Numbered from the stretch's first letter, positions 19,596 to 28,945 are shown. The stretch is DNA of 64,000 nucleotides from Streptomyces sp. SKN60 (GCF_026236535.1 NZ_JAHTMW010000023.1:50768-114767), one strand, 5' to 3'. Notes: generated from the sequence alone by a model not told the origin. Translations and numbers: made by a program.

Positions 19596-21785
19596 TCAGG
19601 CCGGGATCAGGTCGCGCAGATTTTCCGGCGTGATCACCCGTGAGCCCGGGGCGAGCCCCTCGGGACGCTCCAGACCGATGTAGGTGACCGGCTCCTCGGG
19701 CGCCGGGGTGCGGCCGTCCCACAGTTCGGTGCGGGCACCCGCCGCCGTCATCAGGTCGGTGAGGTGCCGGACGGTGAGCGGGGTCCGCTCGACCAGGCCG
19801 CGGACGAGGACGGCGAAGGTCACCTTGTTCTCCTCGACCCGGTTCCCGTGCGGCTCGCCCTTGAGGTAGAGGTGCAGCCAGCGGGCGTGCCAGCCGCCCT
19901 CGGCGTCGCGCTGGAAGGCGAGCGGCAGGGCGATCCGGCCGGGGCCGCGCAGGTCCGACTTCATGCGCACGGTGCGCGGTTCGAAGGGCCGGCCGCCCTG
20001 GTCGGCCTCGCGCAGCATGAAGCCGAAGAACGACTCCTCGACACGGTCGAAGCCCTCGCCGCTGTAGACGTGCACCTGCGGGACGATGAAGTCGCCGCGC
20101 ACCGCGCCGAGCCGCAGGTCGATGAACTCCGAGGCGCCGTCGGGCGCGTTGGTGACATCGCCGGAGTGGGTGCCTTCGACGGAGGTGAGGGCGGTGTACG
20201 AGAGCCAGGTGACGGCGTCGTAGCCGGCGTCCAGGACCAGCGCGGACAGATCGTGGTCGGTGATGGCCTGGGTCTGCTTCCAGTACGTGAAGAAGCGCAG
20301 CAACTCGCCCTCGATCCGCGACACGGAGCCGCGCGGCAGCGTGCCGAGGCCGGCCGCGGCGGCCCGGCCGCTCAACGGCAGTGCCACGGACAGGACTTCG
20401 GGGTCGACGAGGAGCCGCTCGGGGGCCGTGAGCCGGCGCCGGGTCTCGGCGTCGAGCAGCGCGGTGAGCCGGTCCCGTACGGCCTCGGGCAGCGGCCCGC
20501 GGTTGTCCTCGGTGACCCAGGCGCCACCGGACCGGTTCACGAACACCCGGCGCGGGTCGCCCTTTCCGGTCCGGCCCTCCCCCGCGCGGTTCTGCACGTG
20601 CTCGCGCAGGGACAGCACGACACGCCCTGACACCCGGGCCGCGGCGCGCTCGGCGGCGGAGAGGACCGCGTCGAGTTCCGGGCCTTCCTGCGCGGTGCGG
20701 ACGAGCCGGTCGAGCGCGCGGAACAGCGCGCCGGGCGCGGTGGTCGCGAGCAGGTCGGCGGCGCCGGCGACGTCGCCGTCGGCGAGCAGCGCCTCGGCCC
20801 GGCCGGCGAGCGAGGGCGCCTTGCGCTCGCCGCGCGCGACGGCGAACACCTCGGCCGCGTGCGGCCACTGCGGGTACTCGTGCGGGTGCAGCCGCTCCCC
20901 GAGCCGCTTCCACGCCTCGCGGTGCCGGGGGACGTCGGCGAGCTTGGCGGGCTGCGCGGCGACGACCGCGTCGAGGGCGGCGAGCATCGCGCGGCGGTAC
21001 GGGCGGGACGGCGCACGGAACCGGGTGGGCTCGCGCAGCCCGACGTCGCCGTCCGACAGGGCGCAGGCGAGCCGCAGCACATCGGTGACGGTGTCGACGA
21101 GCAGGGCCGCCCCGGCCTTCAGACGGGCCCGGTTGACCACGGCCCGGACCTCCCGGACCGGGATCTTCTCGGGCTGCGGCCCGTGCGCCTGGTTCCCGGC
21201 GAGCACGGCCAGGTCGGCGAGGTGCTCCTCGCCGAGCGGGGTGCGGCTGCCGGCGAGGGCGAGGTAGAGCGCGCTCGCCTCGTCGGGGAGGGTGCCGCCG
21301 GGGTGCAGCAGCGTGACCCGGTCGCCGGCCGCCGCGACCAGTTCGCCGTGGGCGGCGAGCAGTTCCTCGTACGCGTGCTGGTACCGCCCGTAGGTGGGCA
21401 GGGTCAGCAGGTCGAGCGTCCCGGTGCTGAGCTGTCCGAGCACCAGGGGCCGTGCCGTCTCGTCGCCGAGCGCCTTGACCAGGCACTCGGCCCAGAAGGC
21501 GGCGGTGTCGGGGACGCCGGCCGGGAAGCGGAGGAAGTACGGGTTGTGCCGGACGTGGTCCCCGACGAGTTCCCGGACGGTGTCCAGGGTGCGGGCGGCG
21601 AGGGCGACGACCGTCTTCTCCTCGCACCCGGACAGGGCGGTGAACAGCTCGCCCGACAGCTTGAATCCGACGGACATCAGCGCGATGTCGAACTGCCGGG
21701 CGGCGGCGCCCCCTTGGCCGGTCCCGGAGGGGACGGGGACGCGGAGGGTGTGCCGTACGACCAGGCGTTCGAAGGTGTGGACCAT
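19596..21785 (-). CDS. Large protein with TerD-like C-terminal domain (possibly MXAN_6230/SCO0854-like)
   Basis: 729 residues. The C-terminal ~250 residues look like a TerD-type beta-sandwich: ALVLDAGYDAVTWLSYT, HSGDVTNAPDGASEFIDLRL, VPQVHVYSGEGF and GPGRIALPLAFQRDAEGGWHARWLHLYL. The N-terminal ~450 residues are helical with HTFERLVVRHTLRVPVPSG and no family I can name with certainty. TerD-type proteins belong to tellurite/stress-signalling systems and bind calcium. ATG 21785 is chosen because the frame upstream is low-complexity and antisense to the SsgA-like leader. It stands alone; no ter cluster is nearby. Confidence 0.55.
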   Translation of the reverse strand: MVHTFERLVVRHTLRVPVPSGTGQGGAAARQFDIALMSVGFKLSGELFTALSGCEEKTVVALAARTLDTVRELVGDHVRHNPYFLRFPAGVPDTAAFWAECLVKALGDETARPLVLGQLSTGTLDLLTLPTYGRYQHAYEELLAAHGELVAAAGDRVTLLHPGGTLPDEASALYLALAGSRTPLGEEHLADLAVLAGNQAHGPQPEKIPVREVRAVVNRARLKAGAALLVDTVTDVLRLACALSDGDVGLREPTRFRAPSRPYRRAMLAALDAVVAAQPAKLADVPRHREAWKRLGERLHPHEYPQWPHAAEVFAVARGERKAPSLAGRAEALLADGDVAGAADLLATTAPGALFRALDRLVRTAQEGPELDAVLSAAERAAARVSGRVVLSLREHVQNRAGEGRTGKGDPRRVFVNRSGGAWVTEDNRGPLPEAVRDRLTALLDAETRRRLTAPERLLVDPEVLSVALPLSGRAAAAGLGTLPRGSVSRIEGELLRFFTYWKQTQAITDHDLSALVLDAGYDAVTWLSYTALTSVEGTHSGDVTNAPDGASEFIDLRLGAVRGDFIVPQVHVYSGEGFDRVEESFFGFMLREADQGGRPFEPRTVRMKSDLRGPGRIALPLAFQRDAEGGWHARWLHLYLKGEPHGNRVEENKVTFAVLVRGLVERTPLTVRHLTDLMTAAGARTELWDGRTPAPEEPVTYIGLERPEGLAPGSRVITPENLRDLIPA

Positions 21786-21904
21786 GCGGGCATGGTTCCA
21801 GGGCGGGGCGGGCGGGCGCACACGGATTTCGTACGGGAGGCATGGGCGCGCCGCCAGCGGTAAGGCGACTGTCGGGAACAGGTGAAGAAGCGGAGGAGAG
21901 CGAC

Positions 21905-22351
21905 ATGTCCGAAGCACGGCGACCCGACGACCGGGCGGCGGCCCTCGTGGAACCCTGGCGGACGCGCGGCCGGCGGCAGGTGCACGCGGATCTGGAGATC
22001 CCGATCGACGTCACCTTCTCCTACGATCCGGGCGACCCCTGGGCGGTCCGGGTGTCGTTCGCGCATCTCGGCCGGGCGACCGACTGGACCCTCTCCCGCG
22101 AACTGCTCCGCACTGGCGTCCGCACCTCGTGCGGCGTCGGCGACGTCCGGCTCTGGCCGGTCCGGCTCGGCGGCCGCGGCGGCCGGCTCCGGATCCGCCT
22201 CGGCGGCATCGGTCCCCCGGTCCTCGTGGACGTCGACCGCCGCGAGCTCCGCACCTGGCTGGCCACCACCTTCGAGGCGGTCCCGCCGGGCACGGAGCCG
22301 GACCATGTCGACTGGGCGGCGGAGGCACGGAATCTGGGCGCGGGGTCCTGA
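21905..22351 (+). CDS. SsgA-family sporulation/cell-division regulator (SALP)
   Basis: A 148-residue protein with the SsgA-like core: VTFSYDPGDPWAVRVSFAHLG, WTLSRELLRTGV and GDVRLWPVRLGG, then LRTWLATTFEAVPPG. SALPs occur only in sporulating actinomycetes and guide septum placement, peptidoglycan synthesis or autolysis, often by localising SsgB/FtsZ partners. ATG 21905 follows GGAGGAG. The ~30-residue N-terminal extension (MSEARRPDDRAAALVEPW) is longer than in classical SsgA. Which SALP subgroup it belongs to cannot be settled by eye. Confidence 0.88.
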   Translation: MSEARRPDDRAAALVEPWRTRGRRQVHADLEIPIDVTFSYDPGDPWAVRVSFAHLGRATDWTLSRELLRTGVRTSCGVGDVRLWPVRLGGRGGRLRIRLGGIGPPVLVDVDRRELRTWLATTFEAVPPGTEPDHVDWAAEARNLGAGS

Positions 22352-22389
22352 CGCCACGGCTCGGACCACGGCTAGGACCACGGCTACGG

Positions 22390-22965
22390 CTACGGCGACC
22401 AGGGCGCGGAGAGGAGGTCGGCGGCGCTGCGCCGGTCCCGGCCCTCCGGCGGCTCCTCGGCCGCCCTGCCCAGAGCGATCATGGAGATGATCTCCCACCC
22501 CGGCAGCGGGCGCAGCTCCTCGGTGAGCCCCTCCAGGTCGAAGGCCCGGAACTGGTGCGAGGCCAGCCCCAACGCCTCGGCCTGCAGCGTCATATGGGCG
22601 ACGGCCTGACCGAGGTCGTAGTCCGCGAACTCGGAGTACAGCAGCGGCGTGTCGTCCACGTAGCGGCGCGCCGAGGTGACGACGAGCAGCCCCGCGTCCG
22701 TCGCCCACCGCGCCGAACTCGCCGCCAGATGCCGCACCAGCCGACCGTGCGCCGGCTCCCCGCGTCGGCTCACGAAGAACCCCCACGGCTGCGAGTTCCC
22801 CGCGGACGGCGTCCACCGCGCGGCCTCCAGGAGCAGCCCGAGCGCGCCATCGTCCACGACGGCCTCCGGATCGAACCGCGAGGGACTGAACCGCCCCGCC
22901 AGGAGCGGGTGTATGCCCCCGCCGGTCTGCACGGCCGCTTCCGACCCGCCTTGATCACGTCGCAT
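22390..22965 (-). CDS. Nitroreductase-family flavoprotein
   Basis: A ~191-residue protein with the FMN-binding nitroreductase signatures RFSPSRFDPEAVVDDGALGLLLEAARWTPSAGNSQPW and a C-terminal MIALGRAAEEPPE. The family uses NAD(P)H and FMN to reduce nitro groups, quinones or flavins. ATG 22965 lacks a clear Shine-Dalgarno site. It lies downstream of the P450-like gene in the same orientation with about 70 bases between; co-transcription is possible. Confidence 0.83.
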   Translation of the reverse strand: MRRDQGGSEAAVQTGGGIHPLLAGRFSPSRFDPEAVVDDGALGLLLEAARWTPSAGNSQPWGFFVSRRGEPAHGRLVRHLAASSARWATDAGLLVVTSARRYVDDTPLLYSEFADYDLGQAVAHMTLQAEALGLASHQFRAFDLEGLTEELRPLPGWEIISMIALGRAAEEPPEGRDRRSAADLLSAPWSP

Positions 22966-23036
22966 GTCCGGCTGCAACCGGCGGCCGGGGCGGCGTATTC
23001 CGCCGGGGCCCGGGCGGGGGCTTCCCGCCGGAGGCG

Positions 23037-24062
23037 CTAGCCGCCCGGGCGGACGATCAGGGTACGCGGGGCGCGGGTGATGACTCCGGTGCGTTCGGGG
23101 CGGCGGAAGCCGTCGGCGAGGCGGAGCCGGGGCATGGCCTGGAAGAGGGCGCGGAGGGCGTATTCGGCCTCCAGGGCGGCGAGGGTGACGGCGGGGCACG
23201 GCCCGGGACCGTAGGTGAGCTGGCCGGGGTCGTCGCGGAACAGGTCGAAGCGGTCCGGGTCGCGGAAGCGTTCGGGGTCGCGGCCCGCGGCGCCGAGGAG
23301 CAGGGCGACCGGGGCGCCGGCCGGGAGGGTGCCGCCGCTGACCGTGATCTCGCCGCGGGTGCGGCGCATCATGATCTGCACCGGCGGCTCGCGCCGCAGC
23401 GACTCGGTCCAGGCGCGGGCGACGAGCCCGGCGGGCGCGTCGCGCAGCGCCTCGACGCGGTCGGCGTCGCTGAGCACGTCCGCGAGGAACCCGGCAAGGG
23501 CCTTCTCCCGTACGGCGATCTGCCCGGTGCACTGCCCGGCGAGCGCGGACGCGGCCCGGCCGCGCACGAGCCGCATCATGTCGCGGTACGGCACCCCCAC
23601 CGCGGCGGCCACGGTCCCGGCGGGCAGCCAGTGGCAGAAGTCCGCCACCAGATCGGCCCGCGGCCGGTCGGCGATCCGGCGGGCGAGCACGAAGGCGGTG
23701 CGTTCGGCGACGGCCCGCAGTTCGCCCTCGTCGACGTCCGTGTGCGTCTCGGCGCACGGCGGGTCGCCGGGCCGGTGCCCGTGGGTGAACCGCGGGTCGG
23801 TGAGCGCCCCGGCCACGTCCGCGTACCGGCTGAGCACCCAGGCCCGCAGCAGCGGATCGTGGGTGAGCGGGAACTCCTCGCGCAGCACCCGGTACGTCCG
23901 GTACGGATCCCGTCCGGCCCCCGGCTCCAGGGGGCTCGGCGCGACCCGGCGCGGGCGGTCCGCCGCCGCTGCGGCGGCCGGCGAACCGGCGGGCGCCATC
24001 GGGGGCAGCACGGCCCAGTGCTCGCGCCACCCACCCTGCCTCCGGTGCGGCTCGTGGCTCAT
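23037..24062 (-). CDS. Divergent, short cytochrome P450-like protein
   Basis: 341 residues against about 400 for bacterial P450s. Recognisable parts: GRDPYRTYRVLREEFPL, WVLSRYADVAGALTDPRFTHG, the K-helix ExxR in ARAWTESLRREPPVQ, and DPERFRDPDRFDLFRDDPGQLTYG. The heme loop reads YGPGPCPAVTLA, two residues shorter than FGxGxHxCxGxxLA and lacking its His and final Gly. The I-helix acid/Thr pair is not visible. It could be a P450 with unusual oxygen activation or a non-catalytic relative. ATG 24062 is preceded by GAGGGGG. No redox partner or biosynthetic cluster is adjacent. Confidence 0.65.
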   Translation of the reverse strand: MSHEPHRRQGGWREHWAVLPPMAPAGSPAAAAAADRPRRVAPSPLEPGAGRDPYRTYRVLREEFPLTHDPLLRAWVLSRYADVAGALTDPRFTHGHRPGDPPCAETHTDVDEGELRAVAERTAFVLARRIADRPRADLVADFCHWLPAGTVAAAVGVPYRDMMRLVRGRAASALAGQCTGQIAVREKALAGFLADVLSDADRVEALRDAPAGLVARAWTESLRREPPVQIMMRRTRGEITVSGGTLPAGAPVALLLGAAGRDPERFRDPDRFDLFRDDPGQLTYGPGPCPAVTLAALEAEYALRALFQAMPRLRLADGFRRPERTGVITRAPRTLIVRPGG

Positions 24063-24218
24063 CTGACCCCCTCGGTGGTCGGCCGGCCCGCCTGGTGCGG
24101 TCCCCTCAGCACACCACCGATCGAGTGACATTGCAGCACGTACACCGCCGAACGGGTGGAATCAGGGAATTTCGGGATTCGGCATGAGTCGGGCGGAGGC
24201 GCTCGGTGCCGTGCCCGG

Positions 24219-24776
24219 TCAGTTCAGCGACAGCCGGAACGACATCTGCCCGAACCCCACCGCGTCCCCCGCCCGCACCACCACCGCGCCGGTGACCCGC
24301 CGCCCGTTGACCGTCGTGCCGTTCGTCGAGCCGAGGTCGCGCAGGATCCAGGTGCCGGCCTGGGAGGAGAGCTCCGCGTGGAGCCGGGAGACCGTCTCGT
24401 GGCTGAGCCGGAGGCCGTTCACCGGGTCGCGGCCGATGCGCAGCGGATACGGGCCGGGCACGGGCAGCAGGAGCTTCGGGAGGCGCTCGGTGTGCCAGGC
24501 GCGGCCGAGGCGGGCCGTGAAGGCGGACATCTTGCCGACGGCGCCCACCACCCGGCGGGTCCAGGTCGACTCGGTGGCCAGGTCCGCCGTCAGCAGGGCG
24601 AGTTCGTCGGAGCGGCGGGCGACGAGCGCCCGCTCCATCCGGAAGAGGAACGTGTCGTGCGACAGACGTCCCTGTGCCGCACCCTCGCGGAGCACCGCGA
24701 GCGCGCGTTCCCGCTCGGCGTCGGTCAGCCGAGGGGCGTCCGGCGGTCCGGCCGGCAGCTCGTAAGGGGTCGTCAC
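24219..24776 (-). CDS. DUF1707-FHA domain protein
   Basis: 185 residues. N-terminal DUF1707: RLTDAERERALAVLREGAA...LARRSDELALLTADL. C-terminal forkhead-associated domain: PLRIGRDPVNGLRLSHETVSRLHAEL and LRDLGSTNGTTVNGRRV, with the phosphothreonine-binding Arg/Ser and the conserved SxxH and NG. FHA domains bind phosphothreonine proteins made by Ser/Thr kinases such as PknB-type enzymes; the partner is unknown. Cytosolic, with no membrane helix. The 156 bases between it and the P450-like gene hold nothing recognisable. Confidence 0.88.
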   Translation of the reverse strand: MTTPYELPAGPPDAPRLTDAERERALAVLREGAAQGRLSHDTFLFRMERALVARRSDELALLTADLATESTWTRRVVGAVGKMSAFTARLGRAWHTERLPKLLLPVPGPYPLRIGRDPVNGLRLSHETVSRLHAELSSQAGTWILRDLGSTNGTTVNGRRVTGAVVVRAGDAVGFGQMSFRLSLN

Positions 24777-24959
24777 ATCGTGATTGTCCGACGCGAGGCA
24801 CCGGGGTGTCCAGAAGGGCCGTCGGCGGCCCTCGGGCGGGGCGATAACTCACGTGCCGCGCCGCCCGATCGTTGCTACGGTCGGCCGCCGATCGCACGCC
24901 GGCCGCACACCGGTCGCCCGCCGATCGGATCACCTCACACCATCTGGGAGAACCCTTAT

Positions 24960-25934
24960 ATGCAGCTTGACCCTGCGCTCGTCATCCGTCCGCTCGCCGG
25001 ACCGCAGGAGCTCGACCTGTTCGACCGCCTCGACTACGTCCTCGACCACGAACTCCCCGACGACCTCGCCACCGGCCGCCGCCTCCCCGAGTGGCTGTGG
25101 GTGGCGCTGCGCGGCGACCGGCTCGTCGGCCGGATCGGCTGGTGGACCGGGCGGCCCGGCGCCGCCCCGCAGGCGCTCGACTTCTTCGACCTGGACCCGG
25201 AGCTGTCCGCCGAGGACGCCGCGGACATCGGTCTGCGGCTCCTGGAGACGGCGACCGCCGCCGTCGTCCCGGCGGGCGCGCCCCGCCCCGAGTACGGCCG
25301 GTTCATGCCGGCGGACTGGCGCGAGGACGACGCGACCCGTACACGGCTGGAACGTCTCTTCGGCGTCCTGGAGGCGTCCGGCGCCCGCCCGCTCGTGGAG
25401 CGGCTGCGCCTGGAGTGGCGGGCCGGGACCGCCGTGCCCGCGCCCGCCGGGCGGCTCGCCTTCCGCCCCGTACGGGACCGCGAGGACCTGCTCGCGCTGA
25501 TGACGCCGGTCATGGAGGGCACCCTCGACGCCCACGGCCAGGCGGACCTCGCCACCGGGCTCTCCCCGCGCGAGGCCGCCGAGCTGCACTACGACGAGGA
25601 GCTGGCGCACTACACCACGCCCCGCGACTGGTGGCGGATCGCCGAGCTGCCGGAGACCGGCGAGCCGGTCGGCTTCGTCGTGCCCGCGCGCAACAACTAC
25701 CACCCGATCATCGCGTACATCGGCGTGCTGCCCGCCCACCGCGGCCGCGGCCACGTCGACGAGATCCTCGCCGAGGGCACCCGGGTGCTCGCCGCCGAGG
25801 ACGTGCCGAACATCCGGGCGGCGACCGACGTCGGGAACGTGCCGATGGCGAAGTCCTTCGCGCGGGCCGGTTACGTGAACTTCGAGCGCTCGATCAACTT
25901 CGTGTGGGACGCGCCGGGCGCGGCGGGCTCCTGA
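24960..25934 (+). CDS. GNAT-family N-acetyltransferase
   Basis: A 324-residue protein with two GNAT-like halves. The C-terminal one carries the acetyl-CoA loop IAYIGVLPAHRGRGHVDEIL followed by ATDVGNVPMAKSFARAGYVNFERS, typical of motif A/B. The N-terminal half (ALRGDRLVGRIGWW) is a degenerate copy. The acceptor substrate is unknown. ATG 24960 follows GGGAGAA. The gene ends about 66 bases before treZ in the same direction. Confidence 0.82.
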   Translation: MQLDPALVIRPLAGPQELDLFDRLDYVLDHELPDDLATGRRLPEWLWVALRGDRLVGRIGWWTGRPGAAPQALDFFDLDPELSAEDAADIGLRLLETATAAVVPAGAPRPEYGRFMPADWREDDATRTRLERLFGVLEASGARPLVERLRLEWRAGTAVPAPAGRLAFRPVRDREDLLALMTPVMEGTLDAHGQADLATGLSPREAAELHYDEELAHYTTPRDWWRIAELPETGEPVGFVVPARNNYHPIIAYIGVLPAHRGRGHVDEILAEGTRVLAAEDVPNIRAATDVGNVPMAKSFARAGYVNFERSINFVWDAPGAAGS

Positions 25935-26000
25935 CTGCCAGGATGGTCCCCGTAACCGTTGATCACTCGACGGTCGACCAGTCGACGAGGGGACCTTCGC

Positions 26001-27752
26001 GTGCTGTTCGAGGTGTGGGCGCCGCACGCCCGTGACCGGGTGACGCTGGAGCTGAACGGCGTCCGGCATCCGCTGGAGCGGGACGCCGAGCGGGCCGGCT
26101 GGTGGAGCGGCGTCTTCCCGGCCGCCGACGGCGACCGCTACGGCTACGCCCTCGACGCCGGGCCCGTGGTCCCCGACCCGCGTTCCCGCCGCCTCCCGGA
26201 CGGCCCGGACGGGCTCACGGCGGTCGTCGACCACGACACGTACGCCTGGCGGCACGAGACCCCAAGGCTTCGGCTGCGCAGCGGCGTCGTGTACGAGCTG
26301 CACATCGGCACGTACACCCCCGAGGGCACCCTCGACGCGGCGGCCGGCCGGCTCGGGGAGCTCGCGGGGCTCGGCGTCACCCATGTGGAGCTGATGCCGC
26401 TGTGCCCGTTCCCGGGGGTGCGCGGCTGGGGGTACGACGGGGTGGCGCCGTGGGCGGTGCACGAGCCGTACGGCGGGCCGGCGGCGCTGAAGCGGTTCGT
26501 GGACGCGGCGCACGGGCTCGGGCTCGGCGTGATCCTGGACGTGGTGCACAACCACCTGGGCCCGGACGGCAACCATCTGCCGTCCTTCGGGCCGTACTTC
26601 ACCGAGACCCACCACACGCCGTGGGGCGCGGCGGTGAACCTGGACGCGCCGGGCTCGGACGAGGTCCGCGCGTACTTCCTGGGCAGCGCCCTCGCCTGGC
26701 TGCGGGACTACCGGATCGACGGGCTCCGGCTCGACGCGGTGCACGCGCTGGCCGACACCCGGGCGCTGACCTTCCTGGAGGAGCTGTCGGCGGCCGTCGA
26801 CGAACTGGCCAGGGAGCAGGGCCGGCAGCACTTCCTGATCGCCGAGTCCGACCTCGCCGACCCGCGCACCACCACGCCCCGCACGGTCGGCGGGCTCGGC
26901 GTCCACGCGCAGTGGAACGACGACTTCCACCACGCCCTGCACACGGCGCTGACCGGCGAGTCCCAGGGCTACTACGCGGACTTCGCGCGGGCCCCGATGG
27001 CCGCGCTCGCCAAGACCCTCACCCGGGTCTTCTTCCACGACGGCACCTGGTCGTCCTTCCGCGGCCGCCACCACGGGCGCCCGGTCGACCGCGAACGCAC
27101 CCCCGCGCACCGCTTCCTCGGCTACGCCCAGACCCACGACCAGATCGGCAACCGCGCCACCGGCGACCGCCTCTCGGCCACCTGCTCCCCCGGCCTGCTC
27201 GCCTGCGCGGCGGCCCTCGTCCTGACCGGCCCGTCGGTGCCGATGCTCTTCATGGGCGAGGAGTGGGGGGCCACGACCCCCTGGATGTACTTCACCGACC
27301 ACACCGACCCGGAGCTCGCGGAGGCCGTACGGCGCGGCCGGCGCCGCGAGTTCGCCGCCCACGGCTGGGCCGAGGAGGACGTCCCCGACCCCCAGGAACC
27401 GGCCACCCGGGACCGCTCGGTCCTCGACCGCGCCGAACGCGACCGCGACCCCCACAAACGCCTCCTCGCCTGGCACCGCGAACTCATCGCCCTCCGCCGC
27501 ACCCTCCCCGACCTCACCGACCCGGACCTGGCGGGCGTCAAGGTCGCCTACGACGAGGAGGCCCGCTGGCTCGTCTTCCGCCGCGGCGACATCCGCGTCG
27601 CCGTCAACCTCGGCAAGGCCCCCGCCTCGATCGCCCTCGGCTCCAACGGCCGCGACCGCGTCCTCGCCACCTGGGACCCCACCGACGCCCCCGGCCGTGA
27701 CGGCCTCCTGACCCTGCCGGCGGAGTCGGCGGTCGTCCTGACGGACGGCTGA
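26001..27752 (+). CDS. treZ: Maltooligosyl trehalose trehalohydrolase TreZ
   Basis: 583 residues, a GH13 enzyme that releases trehalose from the maltooligosyl trehalose made by TreY. Motifs: FEVWAPHARDRVTLEL (N-terminal CBM48-like), GVVYELHIGTYTPEGTLDAA, DVVHNHLGPDGN (region I), IDGLRLDAVHAL (region II), LIAESDLADPR (region III) and QTHDQIGNR (region IV). GTG 26001 lies about eight bases after GAGGGGA. Its TGA lies inside a hairpin that also covers the stop codon of the convergent peptidase gene. Confidence 0.95.
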   Translation: MLFEVWAPHARDRVTLELNGVRHPLERDAERAGWWSGVFPAADGDRYGYALDAGPVVPDPRSRRLPDGPDGLTAVVDHDTYAWRHETPRLRLRSGVVYELHIGTYTPEGTLDAAAGRLGELAGLGVTHVELMPLCPFPGVRGWGYDGVAPWAVHEPYGGPAALKRFVDAAHGLGLGVILDVVHNHLGPDGNHLPSFGPYFTETHHTPWGAAVNLDAPGSDEVRAYFLGSALAWLRDYRIDGLRLDAVHALADTRALTFLEELSAAVDELAREQGRQHFLIAESDLADPRTTTPRTVGGLGVHAQWNDDFHHALHTALTGESQGYYADFARAPMAALAKTLTRVFFHDGTWSSFRGRHHGRPVDRERTPAHRFLGYAQTHDQIGNRATGDRLSATCSPGLLACAAALVLTGPSVPMLFMGEEWGATTPWMYFTDHTDPELAEAVRRGRRREFAAHGWAEEDVPDPQEPATRDRSVLDRAERDRDPHKRLLAWHRELIALRRTLPDLTDPDLAGVKVAYDEEARWLVFRRGDIRVAVNLGKAPASIALGSNGRDRVLATWDPTDAPGRDGLLTLPAESAVVLTDG

Positions 27753-27778
27753 GCTCCGCCCTTACAAGGCGGAGCTCA
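27750..27778. terminator. Bidirectional hairpin overlapping two stop codons
   Basis: A perfect 11-bp inverted repeat (TGAGCTCCGCC, loop CTTACAA, then its complement). The left arm starts with the treZ TGA and the right arm ends with the complement of the peptidase stop codon, so one structure can serve both convergent genes. There is no long T tract, as is usual in Streptomyces. Confidence 0.75.
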
Positions 27779-28945
27779 CTCCACGATCGCCATCTCGTGC
27801 GGGGTGTTGTTGAAGCGGCGGCCCGTGCCGTCCTCCGTCAGCGTGACGATGTCCTCGATGCGGACGCCGAAGCGGCCCGGGAGGTAGACGCCGGGCTCGA
27901 TGGAGAAGCACATGCCGGGGACGATGGGGCGTTCCTCGCCCTCGATCATGTAGGGGGGTTCGTGGGTGGTGACCCCGATGCCGTGGCCGGTGCGGTGGAT
28001 GAAGTACTCGCCGTAGCCGGCGTCGGTGATGACCTTGCGGGCGGCGCGGTCCACGTCCTGGCAGGCCGCTCCGGTCCGTACGGCCTCGAAGCCGGCCTGC
28101 TGGGCCTCGCGGACGAGGTCGTGGACGCGGCGTTCCTCGTCGGTGGGGGCGCCGACGTGGACGGTGCGGGTGGTGTCGGAGCCGTAGCCGTGTTTGAGGC
28201 CGCCGAAGTCGAGGACGACCATGTCGCCGGGCTCGATGGTGCGGTCGCCGGCCTCGTGGTGGGGGTTGGCGCCGTTGGGGCCGGAGCCGACGACGGTGAA
28301 GTCGACCTGGGAGTGGCCGAAGCGCATGAGGAGCGCGGCGAGGTCGGCGGCGACGTCGGTCTCCTTGCGGCCGGCGAAGCGCACCTTGAGGATCTCGCCG
28401 TACGCCCGGTCGGCGGCGGCCCCGGCGGCCTCGACCCGGGCCAGTTCGTGGGCGTCCTTCACGGCGCGGAGCATCGGCAGGGCCTCGGTGAGGGAGACGT
28501 ACGAGGTGCCGGGCAGGGCCTGTTGGAGGCCGAGCAGGTGCATGGCCCAGGCGTTGTCGCTCACGCCGAAGCGGCCGCTTGCGTCGAGCAGCGGCGCGGT
28601 GACGGCGTACGGGTCCTTGCCGTCGGTCCAGTCCCGCAGGGACAGCGCGGCGGCGCCCGCGGCCTTCTCGGCGTCCGGCGCCTCCAGGGTGGGCACCACG
28701 AGCACCGGGTCCTGGCCGGGGGCGATGACGAGCACGGTGAGCCGCTCGGTGATCGCGGTGGGCTGGTACCCGGTCAGATAGACCAGATCGGGCCCGGGCG
28801 CGACCAGCACCCCGGCGAGCCCCGCCGCGGCGGCGGACTCGGCGGCCCGGGCCATCCGGGCCCGGTAGTCGTCGGCGGTGAAGGGTGCGGGGGCGGTGCC
28901 GCCGTCGGACGCGGATTCGGACGCGGATGCGGTGCTCTCGGGCAT
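27776..28945 (-). CDS. Xaa-Pro peptidase (aminopeptidase P / prolidase family, M24)
   Basis: 389 residues with a creatinase-like N-terminal domain (about 1-165) and an M24 pita-bread domain. Metal ligands are visible: Asp in VVLDFGG and DTTRTVHV, His in RTGHGIGVTTHEPP, Glu in FSIEPGVY and Glu in GVRIEDIVTL. It cleaves X-Pro bonds in peptides and needs two divalent metals, usually Mn. ATG 28945 follows AGGAGGAGAACACCC. A short Ser/Ala-rich leader (MPESTASASESASDGG) is not a signal peptide, so the enzyme is probably cytosolic. Confidence 0.92.
   Translation of the reverse strand: MPESTASASESASDGGTAPAPFTADDYRARMARAAESAAAAGLAGVLVAPGPDLVYLTGYQPTAITERLTVLVIAPGQDPVLVVPTLEAPDAEKAAGAAALSLRDWTDGKDPYAVTAPLLDASGRFGVSDNAWAMHLLGLQQALPGTSYVSLTEALPMLRAVKDAHELARVEAAGAAADRAYGEILKVRFAGRKETDVAADLAALLMRFGHSQVDFTVVGSGPNGANPHHEAGDRTIEPGDMVVLDFGGLKHGYGSDTTRTVHVGAPTDEERRVHDLVREAQQAGFEAVRTGAACQDVDRAARKVITDAGYGEYFIHRTGHGIGVTTHEPPYMIEGEERPIVPGMCFSIEPGVYLPGRFGVRIEDIVTLTEDGTGRRFNNTPHEMAIVE

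Noticed and set aside
23037..24062. A terpene or conservon gene set around the P450-like gene
   Set aside because: No cyclase, GTPase or roadblock-type neighbours; the adjoining genes are a nitroreductase and an FHA protein.
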